In this document: positions 1-10,946 of the stretch, piece by piece
How positions within the stretch are numbered: the first letter of the stretch is position 1
Layout: every line of letters starts with the position of its first letter
DNA from: Lonicera japonica
Lineage: Eukaryota > Streptophyta > Magnoliopsida > Dipsacales > Caprifoliaceae
Length of the DNA stretch: 64,000 nt
Reading direction: 5' to 3'
NCBI GenBank assembly: GCA_021464415.1
Contig: CM038468.1
Coordinates: 42,657,001-42,721,000 of the forward strand
The notes under the pieces: generated by a model
The model's input: only the letters and a program-made list of their open reading frames with translations
Databases searched by the model: none
What the model was told of the DNA's origin: nothing
Program-made: the position numbers and the translations under genes

Positions 1-61
1 TTATTTTGATCTTGGTAAAATATTTTTTTAACAAATTAAATTCAAGGCTAGATTTTAGTCT

Positions 62-430
62 GATTTGAAAATAGTTCAAAAATTGAACTGATGTACCATG
101 AATACTCCTAAAAACAACAGACTGAGGTGATCAATAATGTACGAACACATAAAATATGTCCTTAAATGTTACACAGCAATTTTTCTTAATTTTTTTACAT
201 AATTTTCTTGATTAATATTAAATTTCAATTTTTTTTCTAAGTTTGAAAATAGTTCAAAAATTGAATTGATGTACCATGAATACTCCTAAAAACGACAGAT
301 TGAGATGACCAATAATGTACGAACACATAAAATATGTCCTTAAATGTTACACAACAATTTTTCTTAATTTTTTACATAATTTTCTTGATTAATAGATTTT
401 AAATATTAAATTTCAAATTTTTTATTCTAA
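62..430. repeat. tandem duplication, about 180-bp unit, two copies
   Basis: Two direct copies of about 180 bp begin near 62 and 241. Both contain the same run of words (gaaaatagttcaaaaattga, gtaccatgaatactcctaaa, tgtacgaacacataaaatat) in the same order, with a few substitutions and small indels. No coding potential is seen. This is a local segmental duplication in AT-rich DNA. Confidence 0.85.
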
Positions 431-909
431 ATTATGGCATTTTTATTGTAGACAAAATTATTAGTATGTGAGAGTTTATTCTGTGTATGTTATTGGTATG
501 AGTGTTTTAACTTTTATATGATATCTTGATGTGTGTATAAAGCTCATTCAATGGTATAGAACTAATGCACACTATAACATGTATACTTTTAACTATTAGG
601 TTCTTATACTTTTTGGAAAAAAAATGGTTAAATATGATGTTTAGTAATATAGATAGCCAAAAATTATTGAGTCAAGGGGATAAAATAATAAAATTTAAAT
701 ATTTGATTTATGACGTTTCCATAAACACAATCACAATTATCTCTCGCTCAATAATTTATAAAATTGTTTCGTCACATTATCTTTTTTATATAATAATTAA
801 TTTTTCATGCACACAACCAGTTGCCATATATTTATCCACGTTGTCATGAACAAAAATGTTTTTATAATATTCATGTTAGAAGTTTTGACAAAGCACAAAT
901 TTTAATCAC
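431..909. other. AT-rich intergenic stretch, nothing recognised
   Basis: AT-rich sequence. A 94-codon open frame at 565-849 has biased, low-complexity composition and resembles no family I know, so I treat it as chance. Confidence 0.5.
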
Positions 910-912
910 TAA

Positions 913-1197
913 GGCTCCATTTGATAACAATATGAAAAATAAAAAGAAAAATAACTAATTTAGATCAGAAGATGGAAAATAAGTTGAAGGATGTGGTGAG
1001 ATTAATTCTTGTTTTTTGACTTCTTCCATGGAAAAAATTTCTTTAAGTGGTGGTGAAGAAATTTTTTTCACAAACCATAAAGAAGGATAGCGGATATATG
1101 CTCATAAAAATGAGTATGAGCCTCAACTTATTTTCCATCTTCTCACTTAAATTAGTTGTTTTTATTTTTATTATCCATGTTACTATCAAACGGAGCC
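913..1197. mobile_element. Tourist/Harbinger-like MITE (285 bp) with TAA target-site duplication
   Basis: The element starts GGCTCCATTTGATAACA and ends with the inverted counterpart TACTATCAAACGGAGCC. The inverted similarity continues inward (aactaatttag near the left end, aaattagttg near the right end). TAA lies at 910-912 and again at 1198-1200, which fits the 3-bp TWA target duplication of PIF/Harbinger-type MITEs. There is no coding capacity, so it must have been moved by a transposase encoded elsewhere. Confidence 0.75.
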
Positions 1198-1200
1198 TAA

Positions 1201-2087
1201 ATGAATATATTATGTGATGAAAATTTGTTTCATCACAAAGAATAAAGACGTAATTGAGTTTCTGTCACTAATTAAAATATTTGTTGTACTAAGTGTAGTG
1301 TCAGTGTAAACATCGAAGAAAAATGAGATATATGAGTTTTGGTAAATGTAAATTTTATCACAACTATAAATATCACTCTAAATCTATCATTAACAACACT
1401 TTACGTCTAATTTATTTTGAACACTTTTAATACATTAACAACATTTTTTTAGAATAATAATAATAATAATACCATTATATATGTTGAATTACTTTACACC
1501 TAATCCTAGTATATTTTTTCACATTTTAAAAGGGAAAAGTAATATGAAATTGAACAATGTATGTCGTCTGTCTTTTTTTATTGAATTCGTGCCTCCGGTC
1601 TTTGACCAAGTCCTATTTTCTCCAATACTTAACTAATCAAAATATAAAGTTGTTTATAGTATGATTAAAATATAAAGTTGTTTAATCAAAAAAAATATAA
1701 AGTTGTTTGGACTGTAATTTATTTATTTGATAAAAATTGGACTGTAATTAATATATGAAAGAGGGAAAGAAAAAAGAGGTTTGATATGATTAGAAGCTTC
1801 TGGTTGAATTGACGATTAAGACCTATTTACACATACAAGGCACCTTCGCTTTACTTTCCAACTGGCGTATGAGTCAGACGCTATAGAATTTGATTAATCT
1901 TAATCTTTTCTTCTTCTTTTTTTGTCATTAAGGTGGGAAAATAAACTAAAAATTCTCTTTCTTCCGACCCAAAATTCTTCTTGATCCCGAATCCCCATTC
2001 CCATTCCCAACCCCATCCCCGTTCACTTATTTTATCTTCACTTCTCTTAGATCTCTTAAATGCTGTAATCACCACTATTCTCTGGTC
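1201..2087. other. intergenic and upstream region of the kinase gene
   Basis: AT-rich DNA with a short (AAT)n run near 1454-1470 and a C-rich stretch near 1985-2030. No coding segment recognised. The last few hundred bases are presumably the promoter of the kinase at 2219. Confidence 0.5.
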
Positions 2088-2095
2088 TATATATT
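2088..2095 (+). promoter_or_regulatory. probable TATA box of the kinase gene
   Basis: A TATATATT motif lies 124 bp before the kinase start codon, followed by an A/C-rich leader (2098-2218) typical of plant 5' untranslated regions. The assignment rests on position and motif only. Confidence 0.45.
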
Positions 2096-2218
2096 CACCA
2101 AGCAAATATCTACATCAGCTACAACTACAACTACAACTTGTTAGAGAGCAGATTCTAGCTAGTGAGAAATTAATTAATCAGCTAGAAACACACTTCTTGC
2201 AACCAGTCAGCAATATTA

Positions 2219-3190
2219 ATGGCGATCCCCACCTTTGAACTCACTGAGATCATGAAGGCAATTGACAACTCTAAGAGACGGGTTCTTGGCAGTGGTGGAT
2301 TCGGGATAGTATACGAGGGGAACTTCGAACCAGGAGTTATCGATAAAAACAAAACAACACCTGCCGCAGTAAAGCTGCTGAAACCTGGTTCCGAGCAAGG
2401 GGACCTCGAGTTTGCGACGGAGGTTGCTACGCTTTCCGAATTCAAACATCCCCATATCGTGTCTCTACTCGGTTATTGCGATGAAGTGTACAACCACGAC
2501 CGCAACCTGATCATTGTTTATGAATTAATGCAAGGCGGAACAGTTGCCAAACGTGTGCTCAACAAAACCACCAGTGGTAGTGGTCCTCCACCGGAGCCTT
2601 TATCCTGGGTGCAGCGTCTCAACATATGCATAGGCGCCGCGGATGGGTTGAATTATATACACAGCAAGGGCACTGATCACGGCTGTAGATACATACATCG
2701 CGACATTAAAAGCTCCAACATTCTGCTGAATGAGAAGTTGGAAGCTAAAGTCGCCGACTTTGGGTTGGCGAAACTAACCCCACCGGACCGGTCGTATTAC
2801 GTGGGCCAAAAATACATCAAAGGCACGGTAGGGTATCTTGACCCGGCGTATAAGGAGACCAAGAAACTGACGAGGAGATCCGACGTGTACTCTTTTGGAG
2901 TGGTGATGCTAGAAATTCTGTGTGGGAGGTATGCGGCGGATCCAGATTTCCCACGGAATCAACAGCTCCTAACTAAATGGGCCAATCCGATCATTCAGAC
3001 AGTAACTGAAAATGAAATCCGGAAGATTATTGATGACAGGATCGTGAACGAAATTCAGTGGGGTTCTCTGGAGGAGTACGTGAAGATAGTCAATCAATGC
3101 CTAGACCACGATCCAAACAAACGCCCTTCAATGCTTGAGGTGCTGGACCGGCTTCGCAACGCCTTGTTGTTGCAACAGGCTATCAATTAA
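2219..3190 (+). CDS. receptor-like cytoplasmic Ser/Thr protein kinase, single exon
   Basis: This 323-aa protein is almost entirely a kinase domain of the plant RLK/Pelle family. Visible motifs: glycine-rich loop GSGGFG (about residues 24-29), ATP-anchoring Lys 52 (AVK), alpha-C Glu 68, catalytic HRDIKSSN (160-167, an RD kinase), DFG (180-182), and GTVGYLDPAY in the P+1 region (202-211) followed by TRRSDVYSFGVV. The GYLDPEY-like sequence is shared with FERONIA/CrRLK1L-type receptors and related cytoplasmic kinases. There is no signal peptide, ectodomain or membrane segment, so it should act in the cytosol or at the inner face of the plasma membrane by phosphorylating Ser/Thr of unknown substrates. 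The ATG follows an A/C-rich leader, and all catalytic residues are present, so it is probably active. Family is certain; the biological pathway cannot be read from the sequence. Confidence 0.9.
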   Translation: MAIPTFELTEIMKAIDNSKRRVLGSGGFGIVYEGNFEPGVIDKNKTTPAAVKLLKPGSEQGDLEFATEVATLSEFKHPHIVSLLGYCDEVYNHDRNLIIVYELMQGGTVAKRVLNKTTSGSGPPPEPLSWVQRLNICIGAADGLNYIHSKGTDHGCRYIHRDIKSSNILLNEKLEAKVADFGLAKLTPPDRSYYVGQKYIKGTVGYLDPAYKETKKLTRRSDVYSFGVVMLEILCGRYAADPDFPRNQQLLTKWANPIIQTVTENEIRKIIDDRIVNEIQWGSLEEYVKIVNQCLDHDPNKRPSMLEVLDRLRNALLLQQAIN

Positions 3191-4570
3191 TATTAGTACG
3201 TGGCCGTGGCCGGTGGCCGGTGGCGGTGGAGATTGGTAAGTAGATTTATCCGTGCCGCCCCAGTGAATTTATGATTAATTATATACTCTCTCTGTATGTT
3301 TTTACATAAACAAATAATCTCATTTTGATTTTGTTATCTCATTCTGTTTTCAGGTGTGTACGTTTTGCATGGAAGTGCAGGAATGGTGGCAAAAAAGTGT
3401 GCTGTGTTACTTATTAATTTGCTTATCAGTGTGTGGATATTAATGACATGAGTCTCGATGAGTGTAATGCATGTGAGCAACCCCAGGATTTCAATCGTAT
3501 TGTTTGTCCATCTTTATGTTAACAATGAGTTGAAATTAATGGCATAACTAGTTGATCTTTTATATTCTTTCCCTTTCTTTTGTTTTATTTTCTTTAGACA
3601 AAAAATAAATTTTTTACTTGAATCAAGAAAAATGTTTGGTAAACAAAACATTATACGATTATATTTACTTGTTAGTTGTTATTATAAAAATGATTATACA
3701 GTTATGGTAACATTTTATTTGCCTCTTGAGCAATGAAGTGGTAATTTAGGTGCGCACAAAAATTCACTGCCAATATTATTTTATGCATAAAAGCGGAGAC
3801 ATTGAGACACGTTTGGACCAAGGATTTCGGGGGAGTTTTTTTCTATTTTTATTTTTCAATTTATCATGCAAACAAAGTAACCACTAATAAAAATATCAAA
3901 TGACTAGTTAGTGCTTTAGATTTGGATAAAAAAAGGGTGCTGGTAATTTAAACAACTTTTTTATAAAAAAGAAATAATTTATATAGTTAAGTACGTGTTT
4001 TGAATGCACCCTAATATTTCAATTTATAAAAAAGGGCTGGTGGAGAGATTTGTAGGCTTAAGACGCACTCAAGAAGTGCTTATAGTGGATTTCACTGGGC
4101 TGTTAATACTCCTCTTTGGTATCGATGTTGGCCTTGTTGTTCTCCTTCCATGAGGCTATTACTAAATGATTGAGGTTCTGCCTATGTTCATGTTTATCAG
4201 TTATATTTGTAGTTCTGCTAAATTTTAGTATTCTTCCATGAGGCACTCTACAAATATTGTTTCGTGAATTCCCTAACATTGACTTGTATCTTAGACTAAA
4301 TAGAATAAAATTTAATCTGATAATTATAAATTGATCTAAAATAGTCATACAGTAAGAAAAACAAAATAATTTATACAATGCATTACTACAAATAGAAATC
4401 AAACACTACTTAATGTGATGTTTAACTTTAGCATATTATAGTCCCAAATGAGTTCCACCATTTTTTTTCCTCCTCCCTTTCGTCATTAAGACTCCGTTTC
4501 ATAACTAAATTGAAAATAATAATACCAATAATTGAGAGGCTTTAAAATGGGTAGATTCAAGAGCAATTGC
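3191..4570. other. 3' flank of the kinase and intergenic DNA
   Basis: Begins with a GC-richer 3' untranslated stretch (cggtggccggtggcgg near 3210-3230), then AT-rich DNA. An open frame of 99 codons on the minus strand (4103-4402) has no recognisable family. Nothing else supported. Confidence 0.5.
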
Positions 4571-4574
4571 ACGG

Positions 4575-4735
4575 GTTTAAATATAGGGGTGGGTCTTGTA
4601 GCCCGTTGTCAGTTTTCCTGTCCTTGTAATAGGAAGGTCTTGGGTTCGATTCACATGAACGTAGTTGTTGAACTCTTTGTTGGTCCACCCTTATTATGGT
4701 CGTTATTGTAAATTCATAGTTTGTATGAAAAAAAA
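4575..4735 (+). mobile_element. SINE-like short element (relic)
   Basis: Contains a pol III B-box-like GGTTCGATTC at 4643-4652, about 50 bp after a tRNA-like gtagcccgttgtcag segment, and ends in an A-run (4728-4735). This fits a decayed tRNA-derived SINE. No clear target-site duplication is visible, so the call is tentative. Confidence 0.35.
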
Positions 4736-5097
4736 TGTTGTATTGTATAAGAAAAATTGTGAATAAATTTAACGCTCTATAATCTAGAATATTAGATTAA
4801 TTACACATGCAATGTGTATACTCTTAGCTATATAATTTAAGGAAAAAAGTTTAACAACAATGAAGTACGTTCTGTGATTGGGCAAGGATAAATTGTTTCT
4901 TTTTTAGGGTTGAAATCCTATTACAACTAATTTCCATTAATTAGTACCATTAAAAAAAATTCAGATTGTTATTACTAAAAATTGAACATTTCTAATTTTC
5001 ACCCCTTTGACTTAAATCCTAGGTCCGCCCTGCTTAGATTGGATTTGTTTGATGTTTGATTACGTTGTTCAAATTGGTATTGCTTATATTTGATTTT

Positions 5098-5278
5098 ATT
5101 TATTTATTTATTTTTTTTGGTTCCCCACGGGATGTCCGGGCCAGCTTTCGCGCACCTCGACTAATCCCCGCTCGCGGTTCGTGGCTGCCGCTGGCCAAGC
5201 ATTATTTTGACAACGCCGGGGTTCGACCTTGGGAGCTCCAAGTCGACCCAAGGTTGTCCCAGTGGCAGCCTTATCATT
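5098..5278 (-). mobile_element. SINE-like element, minus strand, with A-rich tail
   Basis: A GC-rich island in AT-rich DNA. Read on the minus strand it ends gattagtcgaggtgcgcg, then agctggcccggaca, then an A-rich tail (the plus-strand T-run near 5110-5118). Similar endings are familiar from plant dispersed SINE-like repeats (recalled, not searched). A ttatttatttatt motif flanks both sides and may be the target duplication, although its low complexity weakens this. A 93-codon open frame across it is a by-product. Confidence 0.45.
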
Positions 5279-5340
5279 ATTTATTTATTCTCTTTGTATT
5301 TTTAAATAAAAAATATTGCCATATTAGTTTGAGATAGAAC

Positions 5341-7640
5341 TGCCGCTCGATATTGTTTTTAACAAAATTGACCAAATTTATCAGAGAAAATGGTTTCGGT
5401 ATCGCATATTCACGTACCAAAATACTGAAACAGACAATACAAAAAAAGAATTGGTTTGTTTTGGTATTACATACCAAAAAGTGTGATATACCGAAGATAC
5501 TAACCATTAATACCTAAAACAATAATTCCGAAATTATCGAAATTACATAATACTAAAATTGTGAAATAATTATATACAATGATTGCCGAATATAGCTAAT
5601 AACGTAAATAACACATATTTTGACACTTGCAAGTTATTACTTTTTAAAATAATTTGTTATATTTGTACAATCAAGTGATCTTGATCGACCACCTATTTCC
5701 TTTTTAATTGTTAACTATCGCATAAGTAGTGCATTTTTTTCTTTCAATCTAAAATCTAGTCTTCAATCTAAAATTCTTCCGATTTATTGAAAACTGAAAA
5801 TATTTATAATTTTTACACTTTTAATATTGTTTACTGAAACTAAAATTAACCAAAAATACCGAAAACCATAATTTACCTAAATTATTGAATATACTGACCG
5901 GTTTGAGTTTGGTTTTTAATTTCAAATACCAATTAGTAAACTGATAAAGCTAGTACTGAACCTTTTATTTTGTGTTTAATAATATAGTTTTATGATTAAC
6001 TAATGAGATAAACTGGGTCTTTTTTGCAGGGCCTTTGCACGAGGCCCATTCCTAATAATGCTTACCACATAAGTAAATACAAGGGAATAAAACGTAAGTT
6101 AAATTAATTGGACTGACCTTCAGAACATAGTGAATTTTGTTTTTTCTGAGATATATGAAAATATTAATTATATTTCTTTTTTAGAACAATGAGTATAAAA
6201 TTTTATAATAAAATATAAGTTAAATTATAAATCAGTCAAAATTAATATATTTGTAAACAATATCAAAATTAAAAGGAAATTAAACTTAGTATTTTGATTC
6301 TTGAAATGGGTGAAGAAAAAAAAAACTAAGTTCTTTTTTTATTATTTTAAAGACATTTTAAAGACACCATAACTTTGAAGTAAAATATCAGATGCTAATC
6401 AAGTTTCGTTAATTTCTGTGCATAAATTGGGCAAATTTGGTTCTAAAAAGAAGTTGCGCAATTTTCTCTATTTGCATGACGTGCTAATTAAGTTTCGTGG
6501 CCAACTAAAAAAAATGGTGGTGCTAAGTGTAGGCACTGCTTGTGTTATGAGAGTTATTTTTTGATGGACCTATGAAGTTTGCTTTTTTAATGATAGGGTT
6601 ATTCTTACTTAGACCTGATAACGGGTCGTGTGTTTCTTGTCGGGTTAAATCGAATTCAGGTGACAAACCAGTAAAATAGAACACGACTTGTTAAGCTAAC
6701 GGGTGAAATTTTAATACACAAACACAATTCGTTAAATTAATGGGTGAGATGACACGATCCATTTCACTCATTAAGCAAATGCGATGAAAACCAGATGAAG
6801 ATGATGAAGATTGGATGGCAAAGATGAAGACCGACAATGATAAAAACCCCATAAGCAAACACGAGGAGATAAATTTAGCGTGCATTCCTCGATCAAAATT
6901 TTCAATTATAAATTCTTCTAAAAATAAGCAAAAACGGATGAATTTGCAAGAAGGAACAAGTTGAGAATGGTTAAGTAAGTTAGTGAAGAAGATAGAGGGA
7001 AACAAAGAGTACCCATTCGGTGATCTTTGTTGTAATTTGAGTTCAAGGAAGAAGCATAGAGATATAAAGAGAATTTAGAGAGTAAGATATGAAAGAGGCG
7101 GCTATGGGTCTAAGAAAGAGGGCCATAGGGTTTTAATTCCAAGGGGCTGCTGAAATAACCTAAGTACCTAACCAATCTTAGTGTATTAAATATTTACAAA
7201 ATTACTAATGGGTTATTAGCAGGTTGGCCCTTTTGGCGAACACGACCGATTATGTTAACGGTCTAACAGGGTCACCCGATAATGATTCGAATCAATAAGG
7301 GTCCACCTAGAAACTTATAATTTCGCGACGGATCGTGTTGTATTATTGTGTCGTGTTCGACTTTGCTGGGTCTAATTCTTAACGCTAGAATTTTATGACC
7401 AAAAACAAGAAAATTGACTAAATTTTACAAAACCGACTAAAATCTATCTTGATTATGGGAACTATATTTGGTATACTAAAAAAAATGGTAACCAACGTAT
7501 CAGTTACATTATGTTCGGTTACTAAACTGATTCCACCCCTAGAACTTATTTTTGGTCCATTCTATAAATTTTTTGCTCATTCAGCAAGTTCAATATAATA
7601 TGCATGCTAGCTCTGGGTAAATACTACAATAGTAAAATTA
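5341..7640. other. intergenic DNA without recognised genes
   Basis: AT-rich sequence. Short segments such as 6610-6760 and 7190-7380 share words like cgggtcgtgt and acacgac in opposite orientation, which suggests an old inverted-repeat transposon, but the ends cannot be placed. A 104-codon frame at 6691-7005 (minus) is not recognisable. Confidence 0.4.
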
Positions 7641-7649
7641 AATGGGGAC

Positions 7650-8643
7650 TGGGATCGGGGGATCGCCCGTACAAAATATTCATAGCTTAATTTGTTGTGA
7701 ATTTGCGTTTTCATTGAAGTTGGATATGCCACCTAAAATTTGTCACTTATGGTGGAAAGTTTTCAACAATGCTCTTTCGTCGAAAAATAACCTTTTTAGG
7801 CGTTAGTGTCCCCCTTCTCCACTTTGTTCCATTTGTGCTAAGGATGTGGAATCTATCGATCACATTTGGTTTTGGTGTCCTTGGATTATGGATGTGTGGT
7901 CCCGGTGTAAGTTAGCGGACCATGCGAATCCCCTTCGTGAGTCTGCATTGCATTGGTTTTCAGATTTTCTGGAAGGTTTTGATATTGTCTATGTTGCTGC
8001 TGATTGTTTCTCTTGTATGGCTTTGATTGGCTGGCATATTTGTCTAGCCAGGAATTAGTGGTTCTCCATGGTGTTTGGCTGAATGTGCTTCGTGTTGTTG
8101 AATTAGATATAAGGGCGTTTTTTAAATTCAAGGAAGCGTCGTCTCCTTCCGAGTCCTCATCAATTATGGGTAGAGTTCAGCCGCTTACTGCATCTCCTGT
8201 TTGGCTTTCCCCAGCGCGGGCCTTTTAAAATTTAATTTTGATGCAGCCTCTCCAAGTCTAGTGCCGCTATTGCTTGTGTGATTAGAGGTTCGTCGTGCCA
8301 TATGGTGCACTTCTTTGGTAGGAAGTTTAATGCTCTTCGGCTGTCTTCGCTGAAGCCGTGACGTTTAGGAAGGCCTGCGTCTTCTGCGTTAAAACTGGTG
8401 TGTCTAGAGTCGTCATTGAGGGAGATTATTATGCTAACATCCTCGCTTGGTGTCATTTCACGGTTCCACCCTCCCTGGGAGGTTGCTAGTGTTATAAAGG
8501 ACACTATTTCTTCCCTTGGATCTCTCAATATTTCTTTTAGTCTCATTAGAACGCCGGCCAACAGTGTTGCTGATTTTGTGGCTAAATTTGTCAATAGGTT
8601 TGGCTGGCATGGCAGTGGTTTGTCTAGAGCTGCTATTTTTTAA
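7650..8643 (+). pseudogene. LINE (non-LTR retrotransposon) 3' fragment: zinc-binding RT tail plus RNase H
   Basis: Translation gives two domains of plant LINE-type ORF2, broken by stops and frameshifts. First comes the reverse-transcriptase zinc-binding region (PPKICHLWWKVFNNALSSK, then CSICAKDVESIDHIWFWCPW, about 7725-7880). Next is an RNase H-like domain (about 8230-8643) with FDAASPSKSSAAIACVIRG, a VIEGDYYANILAW-like segment and RTPANSVADFVAKFVNR near the end. At least three frame changes are needed to follow it, so it is non-functional. An A-rich stretch after 8690 fits the 3' end of a LINE. No reverse-transcriptase core is present here. Confidence 0.8.
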
Positions 8644-9366
8644 GAAGGTTTTAGACTTTTGTTCTTATGAGAGTCCTTTGTAGTCCTCTTTTGGCCTTTT
8701 TGAGTTTTTAAAAATAAAATAAAATTATAGTCAATTATATTACATAAATAAATTAAACATGTAAATAAAATCTCTCACAAAAATATATAAATGGTATTTT
8801 TGTGATTTAACCTGGAGCAAAGTAGACAAATCAGATCAATAATTAATGAAGCTAATGTTTCATAATGAACCACATAATCATCTTATTGGAGTCTAATCAT
8901 GTTTTAAAATAAACTTCAAATTCATATCATTGAAGTCCAATAATGAGGAATTAACTTCACTCAAAGTTAAAATAACTAATTACAAAACATAATAAATTAA
9001 GTGGGCTATGGCATTTGCATTGTCTTGGTAATAGATAGGTCGAATTTTACTCACATGAATATAATTAGGGTGATTTTATTTTTATCCTCAATAATACTTA
9101 ATTTTACTTCCATCTTTCATTCGATCCATAAGCACTAAATAAGGGTATATTATTCAATTTTTGAGAATGGAGTAAAAGCCTATTACTTGATGCTTACGGA
9201 TTAAATAAGGCATTTTTAAACTTATATTTGGCCTTGAAAGAATTTAATAACAAATTCTTACTCGATACTTAAATACCAAATGACATGTAAAAATAAAAAT
9301 AAATATTATTAAAAGTAAAAATAGAATCACACTATAATTATTAAATTTATTTTATTAATCGATCTT
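8644..9366. other. AT-rich intergenic stretch
   Basis: No gene recognised. The segment near 9001-9070 (ggtcgaattttactcacatg) weakly resembles the SINE-like relic at 4575 and may be another decayed copy. Confidence 0.4.
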
Positions 9367-9375
9367 TATTATAAT

Positions 9376-10726
9376 AGGGTGGTGATGTTGGCACCCCCAA
9401 TATCCATTGGTAACACTCCCACCCCAAAAAAAAGATAAATTGTTATTTCCACCCCACTTCATTTAATCTAGTAAAAAAGTTAATTAACCCTAAACTAATT
9501 TTTCACCCCCAAATTAAATTTCCCTCCAAAATAAATTTATCCCCAAATTGGAGGGAAATTAAAAGACCAAAATAGGCAACAAAACTTTGATCTCCACCAT
9601 TGATGCAAAATGGTAAGCTTGAGAAGAATGGAAGGAAAAAAGGAAACTTTGGAACAAGATAAGAAAACCAACAAACAAAACCTTCATTAATGCAAAACTC
9701 TAAATTTGAAGAGAATGGTATAAACAAAACTTCCACTGATGCAAAACTCAAAAGTTAAGAATAATGGTAGAAAAAAGAGAAAAACTTGAAAATAAGGAAA
9801 GGAAAACAAATAAGAAAAAGTTAATAAAATGAAACACGAAAAAGGTTTACTCGGTTCTCCGTAACCGAGTTGCAGGCTTGTACACTCAGTTGCTCTCAAC
9901 TGAGTATGAAATCCCATAAAATGTAATGCTTTCGGGACCTTCATTCAGTTGAGAGTAACCGAGTGTGATTAATGTCACTCGACTGCTCACAGCCAAGCAT
10001 AATATAACAACACTCAGCTGCTCTCAACCGAATGAAAGTCCCGAGAGCATGACATTTTATGAGATTTCATACTCGGTTGAGAGCAGCCGAGTGTACAAGC
10101 CTGCAACTCGGTTACGGAGAACCGAGTAAGCCTTCTTCGTGTTTTAAACAGAAAATTTTGTTTTTTGTTTATATATTTGATGTGTATATATGCTATAAAA
10201 ATCATATAAACAATAAAACAAAATAAAAACATGTATGTCTCTCTTTCATTAACTATTTCTTACTTGTTTTCATTCCTTTATTACAAAGTTTTTCTTTTTT
10301 CTACCATTATTTTCAAATTTTGAGTTTTGCATTAATGGATGTATTGTTTTGTTTATACTATTCTTTCCAAACTTAGAGTTTTGCATTAATGGAGGTTTTA
10401 TTTGTTGTTTTGTTGCTACCAAAATTTGTTGCTAGATAGAGAAGATGGTAGAGATGGTAATTTTGCTTGTTTGAGAAGATGGTAGAGATGGCGGAAAATT
10501 TTTAGGATTAGTTTGGGGTAATTTGTTTTATGTTATTATGTAGTTAATTACTTAATAATGTTATTAATTAATTAAATATGAGATTAATTCTTAAAAATAA
10601 GTGAAAGTGATGAGAGTGTTAGATATAATATAAGAGCATTATTAAAATAAAAGTATAAAAATGAGAGTGTTAATAAAAACAAAAATATTAAAAAAAAAAT
10701 TATAGAGATATCAATATCACCACCCT
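9376..10726. mobile_element. non-autonomous fold-back MULE (1351 bp) with 9-bp target-site duplication
   Basis: The left end starts AGGGTGGTGATGTTGGCA and the right end is its inverted match (tatcaatatcaccaccct). It is flanked by TATTATAAT at 9367-9375 and TATTATATT at 10727-10735, eight of nine bases identical, which is the target-site size of Mutator-like elements. Much of the interior is inverted repeat: long arms flank a small centre near 9975-10010. There is no transposase. The left end is clearly related to the MULE terminus at 50221 (both read GGTGG, then an ACCCCCA-type run, then ACTCCCAC and an A-run), so that element or a relative could have supplied the transposase. It ends 220 bp before the OEP37 start codon. 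Confidence 0.8.
9848..10128. repeat. near-perfect hairpin at the centre of the fold-back MULE
   Basis: The arm starting tactcggttctccgtaaccg at 9848 is matched on the other strand by the arm ending at 10128. Both arms carry, in mirrored order, the ccgagttgcaggcttgtaca block, the ggttgagag-type block and the ataaaatgt block. The arms are packed with short CTCGGTT/AACCGAG palindromes. Transcription through it would give a long double-stranded RNA. Confidence 0.8.
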
Positions 10727-10946
10727 TATTATATTCGCTTAGAATTTATAACTTGTATGAGAAATGACATATTGAATTAAAAAAAATATTATATAATAAA
10801 TTTATAGTTTTGTTCAAGAAAAGTTACAAAATTCCAAAATCTCGTCACTCTCTCTCCTCTCCGTCCGCATTTGCCTCATCCTTCGCCCCTTTCTCCACAT
10901 TTATCTCCGCCTAGTACTATCAAAAGTTTAATAAGAAGCAACAACA

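Noticed and set aside
4640..4655. tRNA gene suggested by GGTTCGATTC
   Set aside because: No acceptor stem or complete cloverleaf can be drawn; it fits a decayed SINE better.
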